A stretch of DNA of 64,000 nucleotides, taken from Eutreptiella sp. 'Long Island Sound 2002' (lineage: Eukaryota > Euglenozoa > Euglenophyceae > Eutreptiales > Eutreptiaceae). The position numbers and the translations under genes were made by a program. Below the pieces are notes generated by a model. The model was not told the DNA's origin. It saw only the letters and a list, made by a program, of their open reading frames with translations, and made no database searches. The stretch is from assembly GCA_964036045.1 (NCBI GenBank), contig OZ038393.1:46864429-46928428 (forward strand), given 5' to 3'. This document shows positions 31,403-42,095 of this stretch, in pieces; position 1 is the first letter of the stretch; the number at the start of each line of letters is the position of its first letter.

Positions 31403-33571
31403 ATGGACCCTGTGAGAACTCCAAGCAGCCTAGAAGCTACGGGCGCTTCTGAAAACGACGTGCAAGTCATGATACCGGTCTCCGATGAGGAACTAGTTGC
31501 GCCTACCATGGCCGGGTTTGGAACCCCAGAAGTACCTCTAGACGGATCTCGATTCGAAGACTATCGTTTTCCTGCGCCTACATGTCCTGAGTATGCTGAA
31601 GCTGTAGCTCCACGCCCAGTGCCTTCAGCGAATAACATGACGACAGCTGAGCTAGCGAATGCTATGGAGGTCCTATCGTTGCTCAACCAGAGTGGTTGGT
31701 TGCAACAAATGGTTCAACAAGTCGAACACCATGAAGGTTCATTCACTAATGCCCCACAGACTCATGAGTCGGGGACCACATCGTCTTCGACTAACCCTTT
31801 CCAATCTGTGCCATGGCGTTGTAATGTGACTTACGCCACTATGCCTCAACCCCCTATCCGTGGAGAACCTATTGTTCATGGAGTGCCTACCGGAGTTCCT
31901 GAGCCTAAGTTTTTCTCTGAGGCCCAGCTCCCAAAAGGACTCATGTTTTCAAAGCCTCTCCTTCTTCGGAAGAGAGCACTATCCTTTTGTCGACCTTGCA
32001 ACAACTCAAGGGTCGTCTTGGAAACTTAGAAAATAGGACTAGTGCTAACTTAACCACTAACCCTTGTGTACCTTACCACCCCTCGCCTCTAACCCGAGTG
32101 TGCACCGGGCTTGCCGGTGTGCCTCCTGGAGTCAAGTCGCCCTTTGTACGCCGTACCAAAGCACCCAAACCCGTGGCGTGCTTTACCACTACCTACGAAG
32201 TATACACCCTCGACCAAGCCCTCGCCCTAGGACTCGGTCCACTAGCGCCTATGGCGCTACTCCCTGACCCGACACAACCAGTGTCACATACCGGTAGAGG
32301 AACCAAAGCTTTTTTCAAACCCCAAACGGAAACCAAACTACCCAAGTTTTCGGGTAGAGACCTCGACGTTTACGCCGAAGATTTTTTGAGGTTTCTTGAG
32401 GTCGACGGGACAAGAAGACCTCAACGAAAGAGCCAAGGTGGACCTTGTTATCAACGGTTGTGATAACAAGGACATAAAAGAAGTGGTTTCGGGGGCACTC
32501 AAGAAAAGTGACTCCTGGGTAAGGTTCCTTATTACGCTCGAAAAGCTCTACCCTACTTACGTTACCGACCTAGAGCTTATTCAAGAGATAGAGCGTATCC
32601 CTCGGTAGAAGGAATACCCTACAACCGCGGACATAGCCCAATACGTCCAAAGGTTTACTACGCTTACGGACCAATTGGCTACGTCCTACTACGACGACTC
32701 CAAAGCCCTCCTACACCTCCTACCTCGTGTTCCGCCCAAAACCATGGACGAAATACGTGCTACTCCCGAGAGTTTGTCTAGAATACACACTTTCAACTCT
32801 CTCGTTGACCTCCTCTACGAGTTGGCCCTCCAGAGAAAGTCCGACGCTACTTTGAAGAACTTGCACTCGATGGCTCAACTCAAGTGGCTAGACGGCAACA
32901 CCAACGCCGACTCCAACGCCCCTATGAACCAAGAAGAAGCCTTTGCCCACTCGCTATGTGAGGAGTGCTTCGTGTCTTTCCAACAAGAACGAGGACAAGC
33001 AAACGGCAACCGTGGTGGTGGCGGTCGTGGTCGTGGAAAAGGTGGACGAGGTAAAGGACAAGGCCAAGGGCAGTGGTATTGGCGAAGGGAAGTCGAGGAG
33101 GACAACTCCACCGAGCTCAAGTTCTTCGCCACCGTGTTTTGCCCCAATTGTGGGACAAAACACAACGTAAGAGACAAGGCGTGGCAAGACAGCCTTGACG
33201 CGAGGAAAGAAGAGCAAAAGCAAACGAAGAAAGGTCAAGGCAAAGGGGGAAAGGACCAAGCGAAAGGAGGAGAAAAAGGAAGTGGAGGAAAAGCGAACGG
33301 AGGAAAGGCGAACGAAGGAAAAGGAGGCAAAGGAAAAGACGACGACAAGGGAAAGCCTCAAGAGAAGAAACGCTTGGAAGAGTTGACGGAAGGAGAGCGA
33401 GAAAAGAAGCGAAAAAGAGTTCTCAAGCTGGAAAGGCAAGCTAAGAACCTCAAAGACTTTCTCTGGGTTGAAAGCCGGGGGAAGCCTAGGTGGACACCGA
33501 GACGACGCACCGAGGTATTGCTACCTATTGAGGGTCGCTATCAATGGTGTATGGGTCGACGCATACCTTGA
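31403..33571 (+). pseudogene. gag: Element C gag
   Basis: Starts at ATG 31403 (MDPVRTPSSLEATGASEND). The frame is open to 32029, shifts into another frame around 31990-32460, then returns to the first frame (32396 on). It has one stop at TAG 32606 and then an open stretch 32675-33571. Capsid-like segments include KLPKFSGRDLDVYAEDFLRF and the later helical region (WVRFLITLEKLYPTYV, then ALLHLLPRVPPKTMDEI). A Gly/Arg-rich stretch (about 33010-33075) precedes a zinc site, VFCPNCGTKHNVRDKAW, and a long Lys/Gly/Glu tail. This is the usual nucleocapsid design. It is disabled by the frame changes. Confidence 0.75.
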
Positions 33572-33947
33572 TACCGGCGCTACAATCTCCCTAGTCTCCT
33601 CTAGGTTCGTACACTACGAGGACCTAGTTCCCAAAAATATTTGTGGGGTAAAAACGGGAGAAGGGGGAGTCACTCTCACCAAAGGCGAGATAGAAGGAGA
33701 AGTACAAGTGGGGGACCGAAAGGTACTTCAAAAGTTTCAAGCGCTCGACACCGACGCCTTTGAAGCCGTATTGGGGACGGACTTCTTTGCGCAAAACGAG
33801 TGGATAAAATATTTATCCCTTCAAGAGCCCACTCACTTGTTGGTGGTGAACGAAGAGCAAGAATGGGAAGCAATACCCCTCAAGGAGACAAAGTGTCCAA
33901 GACCTACGCTCAAGACTCTCAAGAGTTGGCACTCGATAGCGAGGTGA
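33468..33947 (+). CDS. pro: Element C retropepsin
   Basis: Open frame overlapping the end of gag by about 100 bases in the +1 frame. Retropepsin core: LLRVAINGVWVDAYLDTGAT (catalytic D-T-G at about 33571-33579), ISLVSSRFVHYEDL, then FEAVLGTDFFAQNEWIKYL (the second conserved [LI]-G-x-D-F motif). Then the frame must move again, near 33900, to enter the long pol frame. A gag-pro +1 shift is used by Ty3 itself, so this overlap may be programmed. However, other frame changes nearby make simple decay equally possible. Confidence 0.75.
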   Translation: MKAGGSLGGHRDDAPRYCYLLRVAINGVWVDAYLDTGATISLVSSRFVHYEDLVPKNICGVKTGEGGVTLTKGEIEGEVQVGDRKVLQKFQALDTDAFEAVLGTDFFAQNEWIKYLSLQEPTHLLVVNEEQEWEAIPLKETKCPRPTLKTLKSWHSIAR

Positions 33948-34450
33948 AGCAAGAGAGTATCCTCGCTACCTTGAGCCTACACCGAACGGAGAACTACACT
34001 CTGGACTCCGCCGCCAAGCGTGACGCGTTTCGAGAACTTGGCCTTAACCCGAACACGTGTAACGGCGACTTTGTCGAACTCTTTGCGTCCAAAGAGAACG
34101 CCGACGCTGAGTACTTTCGTACTCCCAAAACCAACAACACGTGGTGGTATGACTGGGGAAAGTTGGGAGCTTGGAAGATGCTCTACGCCAACCCCCCTTT
34201 CTCAAAAATACTCCACACGTTGGTAAAAGTTTATGTGGACCAAGCTACGGTCGCGTTGGTTATTCCCGGAGGGAAGAAGTGGGAAGAAAAAGAAAAGCTA
34301 TGGGGGCCTATACTCGAAAAGTTGACGGTGACAAAGTTGCTCTTACCTGACGTTCCTCTTTACCGACTTAACCCAAAAGAAGAGGTTTTGCCAAAACCCC
34401 GCTGGCGAACCGCTATGTACCTAGTCTCGGGGAAGAACGTGTCCTCTAAC
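33930..34450 (+). CDS. Element C methyltransferase-like module
   Basis: Best preserved copy of the extra module, lying at the start of the 836-codon frame that ends at 36310. Residue order: LHRTENYTLDSAAKRDAFRE, then GDFVELFASKENADAEYF, then WYDWGKLGAWKMLYANPPFS (NPPF at 34190-34201), then VDQATVALVIPGGKKWEEKE and RWRTAMYLVSG. An acidic strand, a motif-IV-like NPPF and a following hydrophobic strand ending in IP are the pattern of Dam-like N6-adenine methyltransferases, reported within DIRS retrotransposons. No clear SAM-binding FxGxG motif is seen. It may therefore be a structural derivative rather than an active enzyme. It is fused in frame with RT. Confidence 0.6.
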
Positions 34451-36310
34451 CCCATGGAAAACGTGTCTGAGGAGATAAAGAAGTTCGTGCTAAAGCACCA
34501 CCGTGGGTACGGAAAAGAAGAGATGATGAAAAGGTTTCCGGACGTGGACGAGAGCAAGGAAGAGTACAAGTTCGAGACGCCTAAGTTTCAAGTCGAAGAA
34601 GTGGTGCAAGAAAGTCCGAAAGAGGCAAGAGAAACTCAAGAAGAGAGCGAAGAAACCTCCGACGAAGGCGGAAGTATATCCGAAGCTCCTTCCGAGTCGA
34701 CTATACCCTTTTCGAACGACTCCTACACCACTATGGACTACAACGACTTGGTCGCCAACCTGTTCTTGGAAGAAGTAGAACCTCTAGAGGCTCCTTCGAC
34801 CCCTTCCGAAACTCCTAACCCCGAAAAACTTCTTTCACACGTTTCCGTCCCACTAGAATCGATGACGAGCGAAGGAGACGAACGTGAACTCCGTCTCCTA
34901 CACGCACGCCCGAGCAAAAATTCATTCCCTTCTTCAAAAGAAGATTTGGAAGAAACTCGTCTCCTTCTACTAAATCAAATTGACAGACTCCAAAAACTGG
35001 AGCTAAAAAAAGAATGGAAAACCCTGGTCTACCTAGACGAGTACGACAGAGAAGATGGGACGTATTTCGATGTCGGGGAAGAATTGGTCATGCTTCACGA
35101 GCTACACGAAGCATTGGAACAAGAAATTGAAGGAGAAGAAGAAAAGAAAGAAGAAAGAAAAGATCAATTACGCCGGAAAGACATCAAGAGACTAAGAAAG
35201 AAAGTCAAAGAAAAGAAGAAAACTGATTACCAAGAGAATCAGATGATTTTAGACCCCGAACAGGTCCTAGCCCTCAAGAAATTGACGGAGCAAGATGAAA
35301 AATCTGAGAAACAAGAATTAGGTGCGTCCAATCTACACGCATCTGAAGACCTCAAGATTTCGCTCGACAAAATGGATGTTGATCACAGGATCAAGAAAAT
35401 CATCCTGCATTTCTCTGACATTTTTGGTCCGTTACCTCCACCCGGATCGGTGAAGAAACTCGTGACCATGGACCTAGAACTAAGAGAAGAAGTTCGCAAA
35501 GATCGAGTTCGATGTCGACCGTACCCAGCATCAAAAGATGACATGGCTGAGATTACTCGCCAAATCAAAGAATGCGTGGAGGCCGGTTTGGTTTACGAGT
35601 ACAAAAAGACGGACTATCCTAAGCATTGCAGTCCATGCTTCCTGGTAGCTAAACCAGGGAGCACTGCAAAAAGATTGGTGGTCGACTACAAAAAGGCCAA
35701 CCAGAAAAAAAAACTGCACAGCGGTTCGTTGCCCCTGATGGAGAACACCGTGGAAACCGCTGCTGGATGCAGATACAAAACTAAAATGGACAAGCGGTCC
35801 GGTTTCTGGCAAATTGACCTAACAAAGCGTGCCCAAAACCTAACGGCATTCATTGCTCCTGATGGACGGGTCTACAAATGGCGGGTAATGCCATTTGGTA
35901 TTGCTAACGCCCCGGCGTTGTTCCAGGAGCTGATGAATCAAATCATCGCCCTGTGTAAACGACGACCGGCCGTCCAAGAGCTCCTACAGCGTGGTGCTGT
36001 CCTGGAGGCTCACATCGACGATGTCATCCTAGGGACGAACACCATCGATGACCATCTCCTACTACTCCGAGAATTCTACACCGTCTGTCAAGAAAATCAC
36101 CTCCGCATCAAGCTGGAGAAATGCGAATTTCTCAAGACGGAAACAGACTACCTCGGATTCCACATCGGAGATGGATGGTGGAAACCGCAGGATCAAAAGA
36201 AGAAGCCCCTGATGGACTTCGACCTAACGGATTCTATGTCTAAAGCTGAAGGAGTTCAGAAAATCCGACAATTCATCGGATCCTATAATTTTTACAGGCG
36301 GCATCTCTGA
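34451..36310 (+). CDS. pol: Element C linker and reverse transcriptase
   Basis: Same frame as the module above. A highly acidic, Ser/Glu/Lys-rich linker of about 300 residues (34451-35380) precedes RT. RT motifs are KHCSPCFLVAKPGSTAKRLVVDYKKANQKKK, given here only by position (35617-35712), then KMDKRSGFWQIDLTKRAQ, VMPFGIANAPALFQELMNQ and HIDDVILGTNT (36010-36042, both catalytic aspartates kept; His replaces the usual Tyr/Phe). KIRQFIGSYNFYRRHL follows, ending at TGA 36308. The same frame continues beyond that stop into RNase H. Alignment with element A (RRHIHNFT) suggests CGA or CAC changed to TGA. Confidence 0.85.
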   Translation, partial: PMENVSEEIKKFVLKHHRGYGKEEMMKRFPDVDESKEEYKFETPKFQVEEVVQESPKEARETQEESEETSDEGGSISEAPSESTIPFSNDSYTTMDYNDLVANLFLEEVEPLEAPSTPSETPNPEKLLSHVSVPLESMTSEGDERELRLLHARPSKNSFPSSKEDLEETRLLLLNQIDRLQKLELKKEWKTLVYLDEYDREDGTYFDVGEELVMLHELHEALEQEIEGEEEKKEERKDQLRRKDIKRLRKKVKEKKKTDYQENQMILDPEQVLALKKLTEQDEKSEKQELGASNLHASEDLKISLDKMDVDHRIKKIILHFSDIFGPLPPPGSVKKLVTMDLELREEVRKDRVRCRPYPASKDDMAEITRQIKECVEAGLVYEYKKTDYPKHCSPCFLVAKPGSTAKRLVVDYKKANQKKKLHSGSLPLMENTVETAAGCRYKTKMDKRSGFWQIDLTKRAQNLTAFIAPDGRVYKWRVMPFGIANAPALFQELMNQIIALCKRRPAVQELLQRGAVLEAHIDDVILGTNTIDDHLLLLREFYTVCQENHLRIKLEKCEFLKTETDYLGFHIGDGWWKPQDQKKKPLMDFDLTDSMSKAEGVQKIRQFIGSYNFYRRHL

Positions 36311-36895
36311 AATTTCACGGAAGCCAGCGCACCACTAACGGATCTCATCAAGAAGGAGACTCCGTGGCGCTGGGGACCTATTGAAAAGCAAGGAATCGAA
36401 GATGTCAAGAAGAAAATCCGAGAATGCCTAGTACTTGGAGTACCCCAACGCTACGGCGAGATGATTCTAATCACGGATGCCAGTAACGTTGGAGGAGGAG
36501 GGACATTATTACAGTGGCAAAAGCTAACTACGGATCAATCTAAAGACATTGATTATCGCCTACGAGTTCAAGGTGTCACAAGAGAAGGACTCATGAAATC
36601 TGACTATGACTCCCAAGAATGTCACCTAGTTCCACTTGGCCACTGGAATTGGAAGTGGAATGCAGCCCGCTCACACTATCACACCTACGAGCAGGAGCTG
36701 TTAGCTGGAGTTCTAGTGTTGGCTAGTCAACACAGGATCCTGGGTACCAATCCAATCACGTGGCTATGTGATCAGGATTCCGTGAAGTACTTTATGGAAA
36801 GACCACCGCCACATGGAAAACGTCTACGACGATGGTGGGTCTACCTGAGCCAACTACGACTCGCTACATTCCACATCCGGGGAATTAAAAACTAA
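36311..36895 (+). pseudogene. Element C RNase H
   Basis: Continues the RT frame. ASAPLTDLIKKETPW leads to MILITDASNVGGGGTLLQWQ (36461 on, catalytic D), then HTYEQELLAGVLVLASQHR (catalytic E), TWLCDQDSVKYFM and LATFHIRGIKN. The end is TAA 36893, where element A has Glu (GIKNELFDY), so the stop is probably a G to T change. RNase H removes the RNA template during reverse transcription. It is bracketed by stops at both ends. Confidence 0.8.
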
Positions 36896-38128
36896 CTCTG
36901 TGATTTTCTATCACGGAATTGTTTTGATTCCCTGGTGGGAACGGACACCGAGATGATGGCCCAAGAAGCTTTCGCCAAGATGGATCAACATCTCGATCTC
37001 TTTACGAGGAAAGAAAAACTCATGTCCTGGAGTATGAAAGACCTGACGGCCGATTACTCGGACATCTTGGAACAGTTGACGATTGGGAGCTCAAAGATCC
37101 TGGATGGAGTACAATGGTCCCGCACGTCAACTCACCTATACAGGGAAGACCTCATTTGTGTCCCCAAAGACTACGAAGAAACTATGTTGGAATGGGCACA
37201 CAAAACGGATGGTCACCCCGGGTCGGAGAGAACTCTTTGGTTCTTCCAGAAGTATTTCTTCGCTAAGAGTAGCGATGCATCTCTCAAGAAGATTTTATCT
37301 AAGATCATCGCTGAGTGTCCCTGCACTAAGGCTAAAGCTAACACTGCAGCCGATCGTGGTGAGGTAAGGAATCTCCCGATTCCGAACCAAATGAACTCCA
37401 TTCTCTACTTGGATTTTATGGAGTTACCTAAATTCGCTGGCCATGACTTCGCCCTCCTGGTGACGGATGGACTCAGTCGCTACAGCCGAGTGTTTCCCCT
37501 TACTAAGAAGGTGGATGGTGAAGGAGTATTGAAAGACATTTTCGAAGGATGGGTACAAGTCTACGGATTACCCAAGATTATCCATAGCGATCAAGACATC
37601 TGGTTTACCAGCCCTACTGGTTGGTACCGAAGCGTCATGAGAGCCATGGGTATGGAAGTCCAGTTCGGAACTCCTTACCTACGAACAAAGAATCCTCTAT
37701 GCGAACGCCAAATCGGCTGTTTCAAAACAGTCATGAGGATTCTGATGCTGAACGAGAAGAGCCGAAACTGGCTAAAACTAGTCCCATATGCTATCTACTT
37801 GATGAATAATCAAGTGAGTAGCAGGACTGGTTTCACCCCTACGGAACTGTTCCTAGGGAGGCCAGGTTTCAACTTCGAATTCCCCTGCGCGAGCGAAGGA
37901 AATCCTAAAGTTGATGAATGGCTGACCGAGCAAAAACGGATCGCCGATCTATGCCGATCACTACTGGAAAAGAAAAGAAGTAAGGAGAATCGTACCAAGA
38001 ACCGCAAAAGAAAAATGCTATCTACCAAATTGGTGACTGGGTTCTGGTACATCATACAAGATTCAAGGCATGGCCGCGTAACACGCTGGACAGCCCTTAC
38101 TTCGGACCATTTCTGGTCACGGATGTAG
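36896..38128 (+). CDS. int: Element C integrase
   Basis: Same frame after TAA 36893. The HHCC-type N-domain has WAHKTDGHPGSERTLWFF and IIAECPCTKAKA, with C-x-C in place of the usual C-x2-C. The core has SILYLDFMELPKFAGHDFA (D), KIIHSDQDIWFTSPTGWY (D) and TKNPLCERQIGCFKTVMRI (E). TGFTPTELFLGRPGF follows. Near 38020 a one-base shift moves the continuing GDWVLVHHTRFKAWPRN into frame 1. The frame as read then runs out at 38128. It catalyses cDNA insertion; catalytic residues are intact. Confidence 0.85.
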   Translation, partial: LCDFLSRNCFDSLVGTDTEMMAQEAFAKMDQHLDLFTRKEKLMSWSMKDLTADYSDILEQLTIGSSKILDGVQWSRTSTHLYREDLICVPKDYEETMLEWAHKTDGHPGSERTLWFFQKYFFAKSSDASLKKILSKIIAECPCTKAKANTAADRGEVRNLPIPNQMNSILYLDFMELPKFAGHDFALLVTDGLSRYSRVFPLTKKVDGEGVLKDIFEGWVQVYGLPKIIHSDQDIWFTSPTGWYRSVMRAMGMEVQFGTPYLRTKNPLCERQIGCFKTVMRILMLNEKSRNWLKLVPYAIYLMNNQVSSRTGFTPTELFLGRPGFNFEFPCASEGNPKVDEWLTEQKRIADLCRSLLEKKRSKENRTKNRKRKMLSTKLVTGFWYIIQDSRHGRVTRWTALTSDHFWSRM

Positions 38129-38700
38129 CTGAAGGATCCGTGTGGATCAAAACTCATCCTAAGTACGGAGGTCTGGTTGAAGTGGGTTACCCACAGCTTA
38201 AGCACTATGACGTGCTAGACGACCTCTACGACTGGGAAGAAGATCTACAAGAAAGCCTGGAAGCTGCAGCCGAAGATTTGGCCGCGGATCCTATGGATGA
38301 AGATGAAGAACTGCCGCCTATGGAGGATGACGGTTCACTACAGATGCCCGAAAGGGACATCTCTCTCTCTAGACCTACTGTACCTACACCTACGGCCGTA
38401 GAGGCTAGACCCAAAAGAATAAGCGCTAGTGAACCCATTACGTTTACTGAATCAGAGATGAAAAAGCAAGACTACTACTTTGTTGAAAGAATCCTCCGCC
38501 ACACCCACAAACGTGGTTGGAGATTCTATACAAAGTGGTCTGGCTATTCTATCTCTGACTGTACCTGGGAGCCAGTGACGGCTTTCATACTCGATGACGG
38601 TAACGTCAACGAGGTTTTTGCTGATTACTGCAAATCTCAGGATTTGCGTGACATTCTGCAGTCAGCCCAAAATCAGGCCCGCAAGCGTGCTGGGAGGTGA
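38026..38700 (+). CDS. Element C integrase C-terminus and chromodomain
   Basis: Frame 1 is open from about 38026: GDWVLVHHTRF, then SPYFGPFLVTDVAEGSVWI (GPF/Y-like C-terminal domain), then an acidic linker. The chromodomain is KQDYYFVERILRHTHKRG, RFYTKWSGYSISDCTWEPV and TAFILDDGNVNEVFADYC (about 38464-38640). It ends with a basic KRAGR tail. The first ATG in this frame is at 38140. Chromodomain Trp residues, lost in element A, are present here. Confidence 0.8.
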   Translation, partial: QIGDWVLVHHTRFKAWPRNTLDSPYFGPFLVTDVAEGSVWIKTHPKYGGLVEVGYPQLKHYDVLDDLYDWEEDLQESLEAAAEDLAADPMDEDEELPPMEDDGSLQMPERDISLSRPTVPTPTAVEARPKRISASEPITFTESEMKKQDYYFVERILRHTHKRGWRFYTKWSGYSISDCTWEPVTAFILDDGNVNEVFADYCKSQDLRDILQSAQNQARKRAGR

Positions 38701-41142
38701 GACTACTCCCTCCTGTTTCATAGCACCTGTGAAAACGGTGCATCTATGGTCCTAAGGCCCTGTTTCATTGAGCAGTGAGTTCACACTCACTAGCCTGGGA
38801 GTTGTCGTGGATTTCCAAGGGAACTCCGAGGCTGGGGGACAGGTTTCACCAATCTAGGGAGGGAGAGAGATGAGCGGTGTGTAACTGGCGCGCGTGTGAG
38901 TGTCAACAGCCCCAACTGAAGTGTGTTGCCTAGGAGAGAAGTGAAACACTACTGCTAAGCAAGCCGATTCTTACGGGTGGTGAACACCTGATTCCATTTT
39001 GGAACAGTCAAGCATCCACCACCGGAGGGGCAGGGTTGGTGTTCCCCAGGGATGGGACCTCCCCAAGGAACTGGGTGGGCTGCAGGATGAGCAGAGTTTG
39101 CATGGGCCGCCCAACCACGACCAGGGCTACCCCCTTGGCGGCAAGCCTCCTCGCCTTGGGCACCCACCGTCAAAGACGCTAACGCCTGATCCTACACCGC
39201 AAGACACCCTGATCCTACAACTTCCCACACACACGCCCACGCCAAGGCAAGTCAAGTTGTAGCTAACACCAAGCATCCTTGAACAAACAGTGAACGCTTT
39301 GGGTGCATCTCGCCTCCGGTCCGATGACACCCGTGCCAGTGTGGACACGGAACCGAAGCTCCACGTGATCCGTGCAGAGTGAGTGAATGGCGCGCAAAAG
39401 TGTGTTGTGTTGAGTATGTGTGTGCAGTGCTGTGCGTGGATGTGCGGTGCAGGGCGAGCATGTGTGTGAATCTACCTCAGGGTCTCTACCTTGGGGCTAC
39501 CCGAAAGAAAAAGAGAGAGGGTCACACACGGGGAGACCAGGAAAAAACCGTCAGGGATCAGAATGGGAGTGGGAACAAGGGCCAGCGTACGCTGACCAAC
39601 GCGAACGCCATTGCCCATTCCAATCCCCTGCCTTACCAGTCTCCCACACGCTGAACTTAACGCTCTACAAAGGAGTAGCCCTTTGCAGGAGGGCCCCTTG
39701 CTAACGCCTCCAACCCACATCCCACTCTCCACTCCACACTCCTCCCACACTCGGAGAACTCAACTCGCGCAACTTGCAAGTCGGGAATCTCACCCCAGAG
39801 TTTCATTGGTTAGTTTGAGTTCCCACGGTCCTACACTCTCTAACACACGCTGCATGTGTGAGCGGCACAGTGAAACTTATGAGTGTTTTAGGTGCCTGCA
39901 CGTGAGCATATGCAAGCACTGAAGGAGCCACGAAGCATTCAGCCATAACACCACAAAACCACCACAACAGGGACAGTGACGCATATAGCGGCGCCTCCGC
40001 TGTGCATGCAAGCTGTCCTGCAGAGCGAGCAAGGAAGGTTCTCCCTACCTCCCAAACCTTGAATGTGTCCCTTGTGACGGTTTTACCCTCTATCCTACTT
40101 GGATTCGGAGTTTTTACGTGTGCACGACGCGGCGTACGCTGCTATTTTGCATGCGTGACGGCCTGTTTCCCTCCTGAATCCTGCCTGAATGCCAGCCCAA
40201 GCCAAACCTTGCGAGGCACCAAGAGCGTGCAAAAGACAGCAAAGCAAGGTAAAAACACGCTACGCGTGTTGTGCAAGCTCTTACCAACACGTATGTTTCA
40301 TTTCTGTTGTGCTATGTGTGGCTGATGTTCAAACTCGCCTATTAAACGCACAGTGGTGAATTGATGCGCGCAAAACGTACAGTTACCCTATGGCTGTACT
40401 GTGCACCCTCCCCGCGCAAAAATTTTTGCCTGTCTGTAAGCCTCACTTTATAAAATCGCGTTTTTCGCTGCTCGTTGTTTTCCAAATATCTATGTTTTAC
40501 AAAACTGCGCTTTTTGCAGCTTCAGAAGCGCTTTTATACAAAAGTTCAAAAGTTTTTGGACTTTGGAGGCTTCGCCCCCAGTCCCGCACGGCGGACGCGC
40601 GCTGTTACGGGAGTCGCCAAACTCCCAGCGCTACACTTTGCGCTTTTCAGGTGTCCAAATGTTTTTTCAAGTTTTGATTCCTGGCGAGTTAGAAGCTCAG
40701 CTACGGTTCATTTTGAAGTGTTTTTCAAGCGTTATTTATTGCTGATTTCAAATTGATTTCAAAAATCGGTATCTGCATTTGTTATGTAGGGCTTCCCTAA
40801 GGATTCCTACGCCTTGTCCATGCTTTATATATCACTTTGAGCACAATCTTTCTGAGACTTCTGGTATTTGCATTTTTAGCTCCAAACTAATCACCTATTG
40901 TGCTGTGGTAAGAGTGGTATAGTAAGAAAGGTAACTCACATGTATGCTTTCCGAAGTCATTCCACTCAATCTTTACTGTGGTACTGAAGTGCAGTGATCA
41001 TACTTGGTATTGAAGGTAGTCCAGTTCTGGACTGAATAGTAAATGCTAAGAGATTTCACAGGGCTGCATATGATTGTGGCCACAATATCGTTTTTCAGCC
41101 TATTCTTCTGAGTATTTACTCCTGAATTCCAGGGCTTCAGTC
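38701..41142. other. Element C 3' non-coding region
   Basis: About 2.4 kb between chromodomain and polypurine tract. Only short unsupported frames; CA/GT-rich patches near 39230-39460 and 39700-39760. Its style resembles the long 3' region of element A, but I could not align the two convincingly. Confidence 0.6.
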
Positions 41143-41153
41143 GGGGGGGGGGG
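41143..41153 (+). promoter_or_regulatory. Element C polypurine tract
   Basis: Run of eleven G immediately before the 3' LTR start TGAGATTG; expected site of plus-strand priming. Confidence 0.75.
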
Positions 41154-41956
41154 TGAGATTGAGCCCCATGGAGTATATATTTTGAACTCAGAGTGTACTT
41201 TATTTGAACTCAGAGCAGATTCAGATCAATCATCATCATTCATCATCATCATCATTCATCATGCATCATGTGTCATGTGTCATGCATCATGTGTCATGAC
41301 ATGCTGGCGCCCTAGCATGTGTTTTTCACATTCCAACCCAAAACTTCACTTTCGCTCAGAACTAACACAACCACAACCCCACTCTTGTGGGTTCCTAAGA
41401 AGGTTATACTATTCATTTTTCATAACTCTTTGAATTTGGATGATCACATTTTTGACATCATGGATTGTCATGCATGTCATGCATGATCGACTCATTTTGT
41501 GAGTGATACCACACATACTACCTTCGAAGGAGTCTAAGGCCCCTAAGGGACCTCTATATACTCTACAACCCTTTTCCATGGTTGTCCCTACTTCTACATG
41601 TATTTCAATGCCTATTTGGTGTGTCCCAAGCATGTTTCATGTATTGGGGGATCCCAAGAGTATACCCAGGCCTAAGCCAAGCCCCAAACACAAGAGGAGA
41701 GAAGAGAGATAGATAGAGGAGAGGCGCCTGGCGACGACACCAGGGAGCACGTGGTGCTTCCTAGGTAAGTCCTAACTAGGTTTATTTTACTACAAGAGGG
41801 ATATTAGTATGGTGAGAGTGGAAGAAAGGTAAGGAGTGAACATGAGTGTAAATAATGATTGTGTTTCATAGTCCCTTTTTGCTATGGACTAAGCTGGAAG
41901 ACTACAATACTATGAGCCCATTACTTTGCTGTTTTTGAGGAGGGTGCCAAATCTAA
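41154..41956 (+). repeat. Element C 3' LTR (803 bp)
   Basis: Same length as the 5' LTR, with roughly a dozen substitutions (for example CTGTTGTTG versus CTGTTTTTG near the end). Confidence 0.95.
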
Positions 41957-42095
41957 GTCGAGAGGCCTTTGTCTTCACCCACGAGGACATTCTCCTGTTT
42001 TGCTGCCGGCTGGACCCCTCTACTCGCCTTGGGAACAACTTGCTCTAGTTCGTGTTCATTTCAGAGATTCTGGCACGTGAGCAGGTCTGATTCAC
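41957..42095 (+). other. Element B 3' untranslated region, segment 2
   Basis: 139 bp between elements C and D; no gene. The last four bases, TCAC (42092-42095), are repeated at 55290-55293 as element D's target duplication. Confidence 0.55.

Larger units (their letters stand above)
30465..41956 (+). mobile_element. Element C: Ty3 chromovirus-like LTR retrotransposon
   Basis: Full-length, 11.5 kb, with two 803-bp LTRs that differ at only about a dozen positions by eye, so it is recent. Order: LTR, primer site, gag, protease, methyltransferase-like module, RT, RNase H, integrase, chromodomain, 2.4 kb non-coding, polypurine run, LTR. No clear target duplication was found (CGAGAAG left, GTCGAGA right). 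It lies in element B's 3' untranslated region. Its pol is close to element A's. Confidence 0.9.

Noticed and set aside
30465-41956. Target-site duplication for element C
   Set aside because: Flanks CGAGAAG and GTCGAGA share only partial letters; no exact 4-6 bp direct repeat can be placed.
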